Assembly: GCA_947164865.1 (NCBI GenBank)
Contig: CAMUYA010000015.1
Location: 1 to 64,000, forward strand
Length of the DNA stretch: 64,000 bases
Direction of reading: 5' to 3'
Source: an uncultured Lachnospiraceae bacterium
Lineage (GTDB): Bacteria; Bacillota; Clostridia; Lachnospirales; Lachnospiraceae
The notes under the pieces were generated by a model. That model saw only the letters and a program-made list of their open reading frames with translations, had not been told where the DNA came from and ran no database searches. Each line of letters begins with the position of its first letter. Positions within the stretch are counted from its first letter, which is position 1. Below, piece by piece: positions 46,036-56,426 of the stretch. The position numbers were made by a program, and so were the translations under genes.

Positions 46036-46665
46036 ATGGACGAAAACATCATAAAGAGAAATGAATTACTTGCACAGAAAGTCATTAAAGGTCTTGAATC
46101 CAGAAACATGACAGGCTACTATGCCGCAAGCAAAGAGGATGCATTAAAGAAGGCCATCGAGCTTATTCCCGAAGGGGCAAGCGTAACCATGGGAGGCGCA
46201 ATGAGCGCACACGAGATAGGGCTTGTGGAGGCTGTAAAAAATGGGAATTATAACTTTATAGACAGGGATAAGTATGAAGATAAAAGAGCCGCAATGCTTG
46301 ACGGATACGATGCGGATGTATTTCTTTCAAGTACTAATGCAATGACAGATGACGGAGTGCTGATAAATATAGACGGCAACTCCAACAGAGTTTCAATGAT
46401 AGCACAGGGACCAAAGAAAGTCATTTTCATAGTCGGGATGAACAAGGTGTGCAGCGATGTGGACGCAGCCATGAAGCGTGCGAGAAATGTGGCGGCTCCC
46501 ACTAATGCACAGAGATTTGGCCTCACCACTCCATGCTCAAAGCTGGGATCCTGCATGAACTGCAAATCCCCGGACACTATCTGCTGCCAGATCCTCATCA
46601 CCAGATACTCCCGCCATGCAGGCAGGATACATGTGATCCTGGTGAATGATAATCTGGGATTCTGA
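46036..46665 (+). CDS. LUD-domain protein (LutC/YkgG family)
   Basis: 209 aa. It has a typical LUD-domain layout: ...KALELIPEGASVTMGGAMS-like start, DVFLSSTNAMTDDGVLINIDG, GPKKVIFIVGMNKV, and a C-terminal TTPCSKLGSCMNCKSP with Cys residues. The family includes LutC of lactate oxidation, but lutA and lutB are not adjacent, so the role is unclear. It lies 44 nt behind the Cys-Ala-tail membrane protein and may belong to that transcript. Confidence 0.85.
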   Translation: MDENIIKRNELLAQKVIKGLESRNMTGYYAASKEDALKKAIELIPEGASVTMGGAMSAHEIGLVEAVKNGNYNFIDRDKYEDKRAAMLDGYDADVFLSSTNAMTDDGVLINIDGNSNRVSMIAQGPKKVIFIVGMNKVCSDVDAAMKRARNVAAPTNAQRFGLTTPCSKLGSCMNCKSPDTICCQILITRYSRHAGRIHVILVNDNLGF

Positions 46666-46695
46666 TATCGAACGAATGTGATATCGGAAAGCCTG

Positions 46696-47562
46696 TCACA
46701 GCACTTCCTTCCGTATGCGGTTTATCACATGCTTTTTGTCGGCGCTCCATAAGGGGGCGACAAGGAGCCTTTTGGGACCGTCTCCGGTCAAACGGTGTAT
46801 AACGACATTCTCGGGAATGATCGCTATGCACCGTTTTAGTATGTCCATATATTCATCTTCCGAAAGGGTGTCAAATTTACCATCCAGATAATCTTTCTCA
46901 AGGTCGGTCCCTTTAAGGACATGTAGAAGCTGAAGCTTGATGCCGTCGCTTTTGCTTTCACAGACATACCGCACGGTTTCGAGCATATCCCGGGCTGTTT
47001 CACCGGGAAGCCCAAGTATCACATGGGTGATAACGGTTATTCCGATGCTATGGAGCTTTTTCACGGCCTCATCATATATTTTTGTTTCGTATCCGCGCCT
47101 GATATATTCTACGCTCTTTTCATGTATGGTCTGAAGCCCCAGCTCGATCCATACAGGTTTTATCCTGTTTAATTCAGCGAGAAGTTCAAGCACATCATCC
47201 GGCAGGCAGTCGGGCCTGGTGGCTATTGATAGGACCACGATATCGGGATGGTTTATTGCCTCATAAAAGATTTCTCTAAGCTTTGAAACGGGAGCGTAGG
47301 TTCCTGTATACGCCTGAAAATAGGCAATATATTTACCGTTTTTATTCTTGGCTTCTACACGTTTTTTACCATCCTCTATCTGCTGCGTGATCGCCTTATG
47401 GGGATCCTCAGCAAATTCACCGCTCCCGCCTGCAGAGCAGAAAATGCAGCCCCGGGTATCAAGCCTGCCATCTCTGTTGGGACAGGTAAAGCCGCCGTTT
47501 ATCGCGATCTTATATACTTTGCATCCGAACATTTCGCGCAGATGATCGTTTATCAGTTTCAT
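46696..47562 (-). CDS. TIGR01212-type radical SAM protein (YhcC-like)
   Basis: 288 aa. The family-specific cluster region is NGGFTCPNRDGRLDTRGCIFCSAGG, with three Cys spaced for a 4Fe-4S cluster. Downstream are the conserved SIATRPDCLPD, W-I-E-L-G-L-Q and HVILGLPGET segments. It is a cytoplasmic enzyme of unknown reaction; relatives of this family act on tRNA or small molecules. It converges with the LUD-domain gene across a 30-bp gap. Confidence 0.9.
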   Translation of the reverse strand: MKLINDHLREMFGCKVYKIAINGGFTCPNRDGRLDTRGCIFCSAGGSGEFAEDPHKAITQQIEDGKKRVEAKNKNGKYIAYFQAYTGTYAPVSKLREIFYEAINHPDIVVLSIATRPDCLPDDVLELLAELNRIKPVWIELGLQTIHEKSVEYIRRGYETKIYDEAVKKLHSIGITVITHVILGLPGETARDMLETVRYVCESKSDGIKLQLLHVLKGTDLEKDYLDGKFDTLSEDEYMDILKRCIAIIPENVVIHRLTGDGPKRLLVAPLWSADKKHVINRIRKEVL

Positions 47563-47644
47563 ATACAGGTTCTCCGGGATTTTCTGCCCAAAATACTAAC
47601 CGCAGGAAAGGCGGATGTCAACTCTGAAAAAATTAAAAAAAAAG

Positions 47645-47674
47645 TTGCACTCTGTTACGGTAAAGTGATAAAAT
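47645..47674 (+). promoter_or_regulatory. Promoter of the chemoreceptor gene
   Basis: TTGCAC-N18-TAAAAT with an extended -10 TG (TGATAAAAT), about 90 nt before the start codon. Confidence 0.6.
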
Positions 47675-47769
47675 CAGACAATAAAACATACAATAGGAAT
47701 TATTCAATCAAATCGATCAATAAGAATACATCAAAACACAAAAATTTTTACATCAAGAGGTGAATTCAA

Positions 47770-49761
47770 ATGAAACGAACTATCAATGCCAGGATCACGT
47801 CAACGGTAATCATCATTATTGTAGCGGCGTTGCTTATTTCGAGCGGTGCTGCGATAATCATCGCAAGCAGGAACCTTACATCCGGGAGCACAGAGCTCCT
47901 TCAGTCGCAGGCAGATAAATACGCCGGTGATATAGATGTATGGTTTGAGGGCGAGAGGACTATGGTGGAGGGAGTTGTTTACGATGTCAATTCACTTCAC
48001 ACTCCCACACCGACATTTGACACACTTGTCACAATACTACGTGCACATGCCGCAAACAGGGGTGAGCTGCTCAATATGTACATAGGTACGGAAGATAAGC
48101 AGTTTGCCCAGTCGGATCCCAACGCCACCACCCCCGAGGGGTACGACCCGACGGCACGCGGATGGTATATTGCAGCCAAGGGTGCAGGTGAAACTATAGT
48201 AACCGATCCCTATATGGATGTGCTTATAGGCGGAATGTGCATCACCATCGCAAGCCCGATCTATTATGAAGGGCAGCTGATAGGAGTCTGCGGTGCGGAT
48301 GTAACCCTCGATACGATCAATTCGGTCATGGAGAGTATACCCACCACGGGCGGACAGTACGGCTTCCTTGTTGATTCAAGCGGGAATTATATCGTACATA
48401 AGAATAAAGAATTTGAACCCGGAGAGGATACTGCAACACCGGTATCGGACAAGCTTCCTGCAATCAGCAAGCTGATAGCAAATCCGGGAAGCGGTATTAT
48501 CAGCACTAAGGATTTTGACGGTTCAAATAATTATTTTGTTTCATCCGAGATTAAAAAAGGCGGCTGGGTACTGGGTATTTCGATGCCCGGAGCTTATGTG
48601 AAAAAGACCACGATCAGCATGACGGCTATATCCGTTGTGGTTGCACTGGTAGCTCTTGCGGCGGCAGTGCTAATCATGATATTTACTGTCAGAAGCCTGC
48701 TTGCACCCATGGAAAGGATGAAGGGATTCATCAAAAAGCGCATCATAGGAGATGAGAATGTTAAGAACTGTGACAGCGAGGTGGAGGAGATCGATTACCT
48801 GATAAAGGAGATGGAGGATCGCTTTATCGATACGATCCGCAAGACGCGTGATGAATCGGCGGATATACAGGTAAGAATGTCGGATACAAATGATAAGATG
48901 AGCAGCATCAACGGAAATATTTCACTTATCAACAACACGATGAAGGAAACCAGCTCCAATATCGACAGCCAGACAAACAGTATCCGCAGCATAAACGATG
49001 TCAGCATAGGGGTAAACAGTACCGTGGATTCGCTTCTTGAGCGCACGGAGAATATGAATGAAAGAGCTGCCGAGATCATAGACCGTGTTGAAAAGATGGT
49101 TCCCGAAGTGCTCCATAACAAGAACAATGCGGTTTCGGTGACCAAAGAGTCTCAGAACCGGCTTACCGAGGCAATCAAATCCGCAGAGGTTATTTCCGAG
49201 ATCGTGGAAGTATCGGCTGCGATCAGTCAGATAGCCGGGCAGACCAATCTGCTTGCACTTAACGCATCGATAGAGGCTGCAAGAGCAGGAGAAGCAGGAA
49301 GGGGATTTGCGGTAGTTGCTGACGAGATCAACGGCCTGGCAAATACGACTAAGAATGAGATCGACAAGGTCAATGCGATCACTCAGAAAGTAAGCGACAG
49401 CGTTAATGCTCTTTCCAAGGAGAGCAACGACATACTTAAGTTCCTGAATGAGGTTGTGCTCGGTGACTATGAGAACATGGAAAAACTCGCTCAGAGCTAT
49501 AAGGAGGACGCAGAATTCTACGGCGATCTGAGCGGTGTGCTCAACAAGGAGGCAAAAGAGCTGTCGGCATCCATGGTAAATATCGGCGACGGAATATCGG
49601 CGATAGACAAAACTCAGGAAGAGCTCGGAAATGCTATATCAGATATCAGTACAAGCCTTCAGGAGATCAGTGAGTCCAGCAGATCGGCGGCGAGTGAGAC
49701 GGAACAGGTATTGGAAGGTATAGACAAGCTGCAATCGACGATCGGAAGGTTCAATGTATAA
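47770..49761 (+). CDS. Methyl-accepting chemotaxis protein with dCache sensor
   Basis: 663 aa. Transmembrane helix about 11-30; extracellular dCache domain about 35-275 ([31 protein letters not shown]); second helix about 280-310; then a cytoplasmic coiled-coil signalling domain with the hairpin tip [20 protein letters not shown] and [10 protein letters not shown] (about 490-520). It binds a small ligand outside and controls CheA. No C-terminal CheR pentapeptide is seen. It is a single gene, unlinked to che genes here. Confidence 0.93.
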   Translation: MKRTINARITSTVIIIIVAALLISSGAAIIIASRNLTSGSTELLQSQADKYAGDIDVWFEGERTMVEGVVYDVNSLHTPTPTFDTLVTILRAHAANRGELLNMYIGTEDKQFAQSDPNATTPEGYDPTARGWYIAAKGAGETIVTDPYMDVLIGGMCITIASPIYYEGQLIGVCGADVTLDTINSVMESIPTTGGQYGFLVDSSGNYIVHKNKEFEPGEDTATPVSDKLPAISKLIANPGSGIISTKDFDGSNNYFVSSEIKKGGWVLGISMPGAYVKKTTISMTAISVVVALVALAAAVLIMIFTVRSLLAPMERMKGFIKKRIIGDENVKNCDSEVEEIDYLIKEMEDRFIDTIRKTRDESADIQVRMSDTNDKMSSINGNISLINNTMKETSSNIDSQTNSIRSINDVSIGVNSTVDSLLERTENMNERAAEIIDRVEKMVPEVLHNKNNAVSVTKESQNRLTEAIKSAEVISEIVEVSAAISQIAGQTNLLALNASIEAARAGEAGRGFAVVADEINGLANTTKNEIDKVNAITQKVSDSVNALSKESNDILKFLNEVVLGDYENMEKLAQSYKEDAEFYGDLSGVLNKEAKELSASMVNIGDGISAIDKTQEELGNAISDISTSLQEISESSRSAASETEQVLEGIDKLQSTIGRFNV

Positions 49762-49785
49762 AAAAAGATAATGTATATATTTATA

Positions 49786-49823
49786 GCAAAAGGGAAGAGG
49801 ACACGGTGCCGCTTCCCTTTTGC
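49786..49823 (+). terminator. Terminator of the chemoreceptor gene
   Basis: A 12-bp perfect stem GCAAAAGGGAAG / CTTCCCTTTTGC has a 14-nt loop that can extend the stem. The tail is GTTAGTT, so termination may be moderate. Confidence 0.6.
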
Positions 49824-49871
49824 GTTAGTTATATGCTGGCACAGACAATGGGGTAAGACCGGAAAAAACGC

Positions 49872-49900
49872 TTTATATGTGATATCTGTTATGATAAAAT
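49872..49900 (+). promoter_or_regulatory. Promoter of uvrA
   Basis: TTTATA-N17-TAAAAT with an extended -10 TG, about 115 nt before uvrA. No clear LexA box was seen. Confidence 0.5.
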
Positions 49901-50018
49901 GTTATTTTAGTGAAATCGACTGTAGGATTGCGGGAGTAATCAAGAAACGAAGCAATCCGTGGTATCCATATCAAGAGTAGATACCATGACACAGGACCGG
50001 AAAAGGTAAGAAACTAAA

Positions 50019-52880
50019 ATGAAAAAGACAGAAAACGTAAAAATGCTTCCCAGGAACACGATCCGCGTGCGCGGTGCCAGGGAGAATAACCTAAAGAATA
50101 TTGATGTGGAGATCCCCCGGGACTCCCTGGTTGTTATGACAGGTGTGTCGGGAAGCGGAAAGTCATCACTTGCCTTTGATACGATATATGCGGAGGGACA
50201 GAGGCGCTATATGGAGTCCCTTTCCTCGTATGCCAGGCAATTCCTCGGGCAGATGGAAAAGCCCAATGTTGAGAGTATCGAGGGTCTTTCCCCTGCCATC
50301 TCGATAGACCAGAAGTCCACCAACCGAAACCCGAGGTCCACTGTGGGAACGGTTACCGAAATATACGATTATTTCAGGCTTCTCTATGCACGTATAGGGA
50401 TCCCGCACTGCCCCAACTGCGGAAGGACCATTGAAAGACAGACTGTGGATCAGATGGTAGATCGCATCTGTGAGCTGCCGGAAGGCACGAAGTTTATGGT
50501 ACTCGCTCCTGTGGTGCGCGGCAGAAAAGGCCAGCACGAAAAGGTTATCGAGAGGGCCAGAAGGGCCGGATATGCGCGTATCAGGATCGACGGGATACAG
50601 TATGATCTCTCGGAAGATATCAGACTCGAGAAGAATAATAAACATAATATCGAGATAATAATTGACAGACTCGTCATAAAAGGAGGCATAGGAACCAGAC
50701 TTGCGGATTCCATAGAAAACGCGGTTAAGCTGGCGGACGGCCTGCTTTATATAGATGTGGTGGACGGAGAAATGCTCACATTCTCAACCAGCTATGCCTG
50801 TCCCGATTGCGGTATAAGCATTCCCGAGGTTGAGCCCAGGAGCTTTTCCTTCAACAATCCCTTTGGCGCCTGCCCCGTATGCGCGGGCCTTGGATATAAG
50901 ATGGAATTTGATGTGGATCTTATGATCCCCGATACCTCGGTATCCATAAATGACGGTGCGATAACCGTAATGGGATGGCAGTCCGCAAACAGCGAGGGCA
51001 GCTTTACCAACGCAGTGCTGCAGGCACTTTCAAAGGAGTTTAAGTTCAGCCTTGACACTCCTTTTGAGGATTATCCCGATAAGATAAAAGATATCCTTAT
51101 TTACGGAACCGATAGGGAAGTGAAGGTACACTATTCAGGTCAGAGGGGGACCGGCGTATATCCGATAACATTTGAAGGACTTATCAAGAATGTGGAAAGG
51201 CGTTACCGAGAGACCGCATCCGAGACCACGAAGGCGGAGTACGAGGCTTTCATGCGCATCACACCCTGCAGCGAATGCGGAGGAAAGAGACTCAAAAAAG
51301 AATCCCTTGCCATAACGGTGGGAGACAAAAACATATATGATGTTACCACGCTTTCGATAACCGATCTTTCCGATTTTCTTGCTTCTCTGGAGCTGACGAA
51401 ACAGCAGCAGCGCATAGGAGAACAGATATTAAAGGAGATAAAAGCGAGAGTCGGCTTCCTCATAAATGTGGGCCTTGACTATCTTTCTCTTGCAAGAGCC
51501 ACAGCCTCACTCTCCGGAGGCGAAGCCCAGCGTATCAGACTTGCAACGCAGATAGGGTCGGGCCTCGTAGGAGTGTGCTACATTCTGGATGAGCCGTCCA
51601 TCGGCCTCCACCAGAGGGACAATAATAAGCTGCTTGCCACCCTCAAGAATCTGCGTGATCTGGGCAACACTCTTATAGTTGTCGAACATGATGAAGATAC
51701 CATGCTCGAAGCGGATTATATCGTAGATATCGGACCGGGTGCAGGTTCCCACGGAGGTGAAGTGGTAGCCACGGGAACTGCGGAAGAGATAATGAAGGTG
51801 AAAGAATCCATCACGGGTCAGTATCTCTCCGGAAAGCTCAAAATACCGGTTCCCAAGAGCCGCAGAAAGCCTACGGGATGGCTCACAGTAAAAGGAGCGC
51901 AGGAAAACAATCTCAAGAATATCGATGTAAGGTTTCCGCTCGGAGTATTCTGCTGCGTGACAGGTGTGTCAGGAAGCGGTAAATCATCTCTTGTAAACGA
52001 GATCCTGTACAATGCCTTGGCAAGGAAGCTTAACCGTGCGCACAATATCGCGGGAAAGCATAAGTCCATAACCGGAATGGAAAAGCTCGACAAGGTTATC
52101 TGCATCGATCAGAGCCCCATAGGGCGCACGCCCAGATCCAACCCTGCCACATATACAGGAGCTTTTGATCTGATAAGGGATCTATTTGCATCCACCGTAG
52201 ACGCTAAATCAAGAGGTTATACCAAGGGAAGATTCTCATTTAACGTTAAGGGCGGAAGATGCGAAGCCTGCAGCGGTGACGGTATCGTTAAGATCGAGAT
52301 GCATTTCCTTCCCGATGTATATGTACCCTGTGAGGTATGTGAGGGAAAGCGTTACAACCGTGAGACCCTTGAAGTAAAGTATAAGGGGAAGAATATTTAT
52401 GATGTGCTCGACATGAGAGTGGAAGAAGCACTGTCATTCTTTGAAAACGTTCCGTCCATCAGGAACAAGATCCAGACTCTCTACGATGTGGGGCTTGGAT
52501 ATATCAAACTGGGGCAGCCCTCAACGGAGCTTTCCGGCGGTGAGGCCCAGAGGATAAAGCTTGCCACCGAGCTCTCCAGAAGGAGCACGGGGAAGACCAT
52601 CTATATTCTCGATGAGCCCACGACAGGGCTTCATTTTGCGGATGTGCATAAGCTTGTGGACATTCTTCACAGGCTTGCCGACGGGGGGAATTCCGTTGTG
52701 GTGATAGAGCACAATCTTGATGTGATAAAATGTGCCGATTATATCATCGATATGGGACCCGAGGGAGGCGACCGCGGAGGTACCGTTATCGCGGAGGGAA
52801 CACCCGAGGAGATCGCCAAAAGCAAGATTTCATATACGGGGGCTTTCATCAAAAAGATGCTCTCACGTGACAAAAAATAA
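50019..52880 (+). CDS. uvrA: Excinuclease ABC subunit A
   Basis: 953 aa, the standard length. It has two ABC ATPase modules ([13 protein letters not shown] near residue 50 and [10 protein letters not shown] near 650; LSGGEAQRI in both) and zinc-finger modules (CPNCG, CPVC, CSECGG, CEAC-GDG, CEVC). It recognises DNA lesions for nucleotide excision repair together with UvrB and UvrC, which are not in the window. AAAGGTAAG precedes the ATG. Confidence 0.98.
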   Translation: MKKTENVKMLPRNTIRVRGARENNLKNIDVEIPRDSLVVMTGVSGSGKSSLAFDTIYAEGQRRYMESLSSYARQFLGQMEKPNVESIEGLSPAISIDQKSTNRNPRSTVGTVTEIYDYFRLLYARIGIPHCPNCGRTIERQTVDQMVDRICELPEGTKFMVLAPVVRGRKGQHEKVIERARRAGYARIRIDGIQYDLSEDIRLEKNNKHNIEIIIDRLVIKGGIGTRLADSIENAVKLADGLLYIDVVDGEMLTFSTSYACPDCGISIPEVEPRSFSFNNPFGACPVCAGLGYKMEFDVDLMIPDTSVSINDGAITVMGWQSANSEGSFTNAVLQALSKEFKFSLDTPFEDYPDKIKDILIYGTDREVKVHYSGQRGTGVYPITFEGLIKNVERRYRETASETTKAEYEAFMRITPCSECGGKRLKKESLAITVGDKNIYDVTTLSITDLSDFLASLELTKQQQRIGEQILKEIKARVGFLINVGLDYLSLARATASLSGGEAQRIRLATQIGSGLVGVCYILDEPSIGLHQRDNNKLLATLKNLRDLGNTLIVVEHDEDTMLEADYIVDIGPGAGSHGGEVVATGTAEEIMKVKESITGQYLSGKLKIPVPKSRRKPTGWLTVKGAQENNLKNIDVRFPLGVFCCVTGVSGSGKSSLVNEILYNALARKLNRAHNIAGKHKSITGMEKLDKVICIDQSPIGRTPRSNPATYTGAFDLIRDLFASTVDAKSRGYTKGRFSFNVKGGRCEACSGDGIVKIEMHFLPDVYVPCEVCEGKRYNRETLEVKYKGKNIYDVLDMRVEEALSFFENVPSIRNKIQTLYDVGLGYIKLGQPSTELSGGEAQRIKLATELSRRSTGKTIYILDEPTTGLHFADVHKLVDILHRLADGGNSVVVIEHNLDVIKCADYIIDMGPEGGDRGGTVIAEGTPEEIAKSKISYTGAFIKKMLSRDKK

Positions 52881-52927
52881 AGCCTGCCCCGGAGGGGAGA
52901 CGTCAAAAGCGACGGATGAGGTTCAAC

Positions 52928-53731
52928 ATGACATTCCAGCTTCTTGTATCCTGTGTGCGACAGGATGTCCACGTATTATGTGAAAAAATGAATATCTCAA
53001 GCGATGCGCTTATCATCAATCAGGGGTCGGCTTATGCCGCAGAAGAGTTTGATCACAAGGGACACAGGATCAAAGCCCTTTCCATGGATGAAAAGGGAGT
53101 GGGGCTTTCAAGGAACACCGCACTTTTGCGTGCCACAGCGGACATAGTGCTCTTTTCGGATGAAGATATCGTTTATTCCGATGATTATGAAGCTTTGGTA
53201 AAAGAGCAGTTTGAAAAGAATCCCAAGGCGGATATGATCCTTTTTAACGTAAAAGTTTCGGAGGAGAGAAGAACCTACTGGACTGATTCCGCACATGGTG
53301 TGCACCGCTGGAACTGCGGGAGATACCCGGCATACAGCATCGCGGCAAGAACGAACAGGCTGCATGAGACGGGCCTCACATACCATCTCTGGTTCGGAGG
53401 CGGCGCGGTTTTTTCCAACGGAGAGGACAGTCTGTTTTTAAACGAAGCGCTGAAAAGGGGATTAAAAATGCTTGCCGTGCCGGTGTGCATAGGCGAGGAA
53501 AAGCCCAGGGAAGACGGAAGCTCCACCTGGTTCAGCGGATATAACGAGAAGTTTTTCTATGACAGAGGTGTGCTTTATCATTATCTCTACGGAGCGCTTG
53601 CACCGGTTATGATGACAAGGTTCCTTTTGCGGAACAGGTCCTATATGTGTAAGAATATACCGTACAAAGATGCAAAGAAGCTTATGAAGAGAGGCTGCAG
53701 GGAACGAAAACCCTGGGGTGAGGGAAAATGA
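52928..53731 (+). CDS. Glycosyltransferase family 2-like protein
   Basis: 267 aa from the ATG at 52928 (GATGAGG 6 nt upstream; an ATG at 52916 is possible). GT-A fold features: an N-terminal strand, a short NQG motif, GLSRNTALLRATADIVLFSDEDIVY with the DED metal/nucleotide-sugar motif, and an acceptor-side loop WFGGGAVFSNGEDSLFLNEAL. It probably adds a sugar to an exopolysaccharide unit, given the Wzz-like and EpsG-like neighbours. Confidence 0.82.
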   Translation: MTFQLLVSCVRQDVHVLCEKMNISSDALIINQGSAYAAEEFDHKGHRIKALSMDEKGVGLSRNTALLRATADIVLFSDEDIVYSDDYEALVKEQFEKNPKADMILFNVKVSEERRTYWTDSAHGVHRWNCGRYPAYSIAARTNRLHETGLTYHLWFGGGAVFSNGEDSLFLNEALKRGLKMLAVPVCIGEEKPREDGSSTWFSGYNEKFFYDRGVLYHYLYGALAPVMMTRFLLRNRSYMCKNIPYKDAKKLMKRGCRERKPWGEGK

Positions 53732-53780
53732 AGGCCTACAGGTTAAAAGCGGATGAGGGGAGAAGGAAAGGATAACTATC

Positions 53781-54887
53781 ATGTGGGAAACAAAGTATGC
53801 AAGGGAACCGATAGATTACAGGCTGTTTTTTTTGAAGCTGCTTAAAAAGATATGGGTATTTCCGCTTGCTGCGATAATAGGTGCATTGGTTGTGGGCGGC
53901 GTGTACTGCCTGGTTAATTTCGGAATAAAGGACGGATACAAATACCGCGCCAGAACGATCTACTATGTTACCTATGCGGATGATGCCACCGGGAAAGAGT
54001 ATGATTATTATAATTACTTTACCTGGCAGGAAGTGATGCATACGGATTACTTTACCGAAGGTCTGTCAAAGGCAATGGGCGGAAGCCTTTCCAAGGATGA
54101 GATAATCGCTAACACGCTCGCAACAGTTGAATCCGATGTAAGATATCTCTACACAAAGTCCACCGCGGAAAGTGTGGATGAAGCGATTAAGCTTGAAAGG
54201 GAAGTAGAGAAGCTGATGCTTGCTTTCCCGGAAGGTAAAAAAGAGATAGAATCCATCGTAATTGTTGACGAACCGGGAGCTGATGATACGGAAGACGTAT
54301 CACTCATTTTTGTCAAAAGAGCAGTGATCTTCGGAGCGGTGATCGGGCTGATAGCTGCCGTGATAATTAGTATTTTCTATGCGTGCATCGATACATCCGT
54401 TTACCTTCCCTCCACCCTGGAAAAAAGATATGGGATCCTTTCGCTGGGCGCTGTCTCCATGAAGGAATTTGGAGCTAATGTCAGGGAATTCCTTGGGGAT
54501 AAGAAAAAGGTTGCGATCATTAAAGCCGACGGTACTCCGGATAATATCAGGCAGGTTTATTCGGGGGAAGAAGGAGATGTTTCCCTGGATATAAGGAGCA
54601 TGAAAAAACTTATCAGCCATAGCGGTGAGGATTCAGTTATAGATGCCCTTTCCGGAGATTACGAAAAGGTGATATTTGAAGACATCTTCTCGGATAAAAC
54701 GGAGGAAGATGTATATAAAAAGATCAAAGAATGTGACGCTACTGTCATAATAGCCCGGGCAGGAGCACATAACGGAAAGAAGATCGAAAGACTGCTTGAG
54801 CAGCTTTCGAGGCAGGATATCAAGCCGGTCGCATTTGCCCTTGCGGGAGAAGATGAGTGGCTGATCAGAAGCTATTACGGGAAATAG
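53781..54887 (+). CDS. Wzz-type chain-length determinant / capsular tyrosine-kinase modulator-like protein
   Basis: 368 aa. A membrane helix at about 27-48 and a second at about 176-202 enclose an extracytoplasmic Wzz-like domain. The cytoplasmic C-terminal part (about 215-368) resembles a BY-kinase fold but lacks a Walker A motif, so it is either a modulator or an inactive kinase. It should control exopolysaccharide chain length or assembly together with EpsG encoded downstream. Confidence 0.72.
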   Translation: MWETKYAREPIDYRLFFLKLLKKIWVFPLAAIIGALVVGGVYCLVNFGIKDGYKYRARTIYYVTYADDATGKEYDYYNYFTWQEVMHTDYFTEGLSKAMGGSLSKDEIIANTLATVESDVRYLYTKSTAESVDEAIKLEREVEKLMLAFPEGKKEIESIVIVDEPGADDTEDVSLIFVKRAVIFGAVIGLIAAVIISIFYACIDTSVYLPSTLEKRYGILSLGAVSMKEFGANVREFLGDKKKVAIIKADGTPDNIRQVYSGEEGDVSLDIRSMKKLISHSGEDSVIDALSGDYEKVIFEDIFSDKTEEDVYKKIKECDATVIIARAGAHNGKKIERLLEQLSRQDIKPVAFALAGEDEWLIRSYYGK

Positions 54888-54939
54888 AGATAGGGTTCGG
54901 ACGCAGACCGGGCCAAGCTTTGTCGGAGATCGTTTTCGG

Positions 54940-56055
54940 ATGCTGATGTATATTTTTCTTACTGCGGTATGTGTGGCGCTTGCTTTTTTTGTAAACACTT
55001 CCTATCGCAGAGAACTTAATACCCTTAACGGAAAGCCGCTTGAGACGGCGCTTCCCACCAGACAGGAAATGATAAACAGATGCATGCTCGCAGGCATTTT
55101 TATCATCCTGTTCCTGCTGTCCGCAATGCGCTATGGGATCGGTAACGATTACTGGACTTACAGGCAGCAGTTCATCAACATCGATCACGCCGATACCGCG
55201 GTATCCTCCGAGATAGGTTTTGTGTTGTTTGTGCGATTGATGCAGTTTATTTTCGGGGCGGAGAGGTTTATTCCCATATTTGCTGTAATAGCATTTTTCA
55301 CCTGCCTTTTCTTTGTAAAGGGCCTGTTTGATACCTCCGATATGTTTGTCATGAGCTTCTTTCTTTTCATGGCTAACGGATTCTATTTCATGAGCTTTAG
55401 CAACATAAGGTATTATTTTGCTCTTTCTCTTGTGATATTTTCAATGAAATATCTGTTTGGAAGAAAGTTTGTAAAGTTCTGCCTTATAATTCTGTTTGCC
55501 TCACTGTTTCACATGACCGCGCTTCTTGTTATTCCCGCGTACTTTATCGCTTTTTATCTTAAGTGGTCCAAGAAGACCGTATGGCTGATACCGGTAGCGG
55601 CTGCAGTGCTCGTTTTTGCCAAGATCCCCATCAGATGGCTGCTCTTTAAGTTCTACCCCTACTATGAAGGGGATGCCATACTGGATGTCACAAACCTTTC
55701 GTTTATGAATATCGCCAAATGTGCGGTGATACTGATATTCTGCCTTGTTTTCTACAAAAAGTCCGTAAAGGGAAACGAAAAGGCGGAGATGTTTTTTAAC
55801 CTCAATCTTTTCGCTCTTCTTCTTTACACCTGCGCCACTTATGTTCCGGAGCTGAGCCGTGTCTGCTATTACCTGATAATAGGACAGGTATTTCTGATCC
55901 CGATCATTCTGAAGAATATTGCTTCGAAAAAACTCAGGATCATTCTCACCTGCGGAGTCTGCGCTGCGTATTCCGGGTATTTTCTGCTGTTTCTTAAGCA
56001 GGGCTACGACCCTGTGATCCAGATACTTCCGTATTTTTCGTGGGTCTTCATCTGA
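54940..56055 (+). CDS. EpsG-family exopolysaccharide polymerase-like membrane protein
   Basis: 371 aa with about 10 hydrophobic segments. The EpsG family signature is visible: RYGIGNDYWTYRQQF after the second segment, SNIRYYFALSL and LFHMTALLVIP. It probably polymerises repeat units of a surface polysaccharide outside the membrane. It lies about 50 nt behind the Wzz-like gene. No flippase or priming transferase is present, so the cluster is partial. Confidence 0.82.
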   Translation: MLMYIFLTAVCVALAFFVNTSYRRELNTLNGKPLETALPTRQEMINRCMLAGIFIILFLLSAMRYGIGNDYWTYRQQFINIDHADTAVSSEIGFVLFVRLMQFIFGAERFIPIFAVIAFFTCLFFVKGLFDTSDMFVMSFFLFMANGFYFMSFSNIRYYFALSLVIFSMKYLFGRKFVKFCLIILFASLFHMTALLVIPAYFIAFYLKWSKKTVWLIPVAAAVLVFAKIPIRWLLFKFYPYYEGDAILDVTNLSFMNIAKCAVILIFCLVFYKKSVKGNEKAEMFFNLNLFALLLYTCATYVPELSRVCYYLIIGQVFLIPIILKNIASKKLRIILTCGVCAAYSGYFLLFLKQGYDPVIQILPYFSWVFI

Positions 56056-56135
56056 TGTTTAACCCGGTTTATTAAAAGATCTGAAAAATAATAAATATAA
56101 GCCTAAAGTTTTTCTCTGTTATGCCGATACATAAA

Positions 56136-56257
56136 TCGGAAGTACTCTTCTGTCTCCTTTTTCATATTTTAACTTCCGACCCGGTTCAAAGGGAAGTGAA
56201 CCGGTCAAATGGCACGGACGCTACGAAAACAGGATCATAGCGTCCGTTTTCATGTTT
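56136..56257 (+). terminator. Three-helix structured 3' region ending the polysaccharide operon
   Basis: Three inverted repeats in a row: TCGGAAGT/ACTTCCGA (56136-56143/56172-56179), CCGGTTCA/TGAACCGG (56181-56188/56197-56204) and ACGGACGCTA/TAGCGTCCGT (56214-56223/56238-56247). The last is followed by TTTCATGTTT and is the likely terminator. Confidence 0.55.
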
Positions 56258-56293
56258 ACGGGGATCGCTCTTTGAAAGAATACCCTGCATATA

Positions 56294-56322
56294 TTGCAAA
56301 TGAGGCAGCTTTCGGTTATAAT
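56294..56322 (+). promoter_or_regulatory. Promoter of mbl and the flagellar rod genes
   Basis: TTGCAA-N17-TATAAT, with a leader of about 100 nt. It is a sigma-A-type signal, not sigma-D. Confidence 0.72.
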
Positions 56323-56426
56323 CAAATTTACGCTCGGTTATTGTGCCCTATTGGATTCAGGGCGCGGATACCACACAAAAAGGGCGACTGATTGATCATA
56401 ATTTTGAAAGATAAAGGGGAAATAAA

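Noticed and set aside
49771..49980. 69-codon frame after the chemoreceptor gene
   Set aside because: It runs through the terminator hairpin and the uvrA promoter and has no binding site.
56136..56260. Riboswitch for mbl (cobalamin- or c-di-GMP-like)
   Set aside because: Consensus core elements are missing and a separate promoter lies between the structure and mbl.
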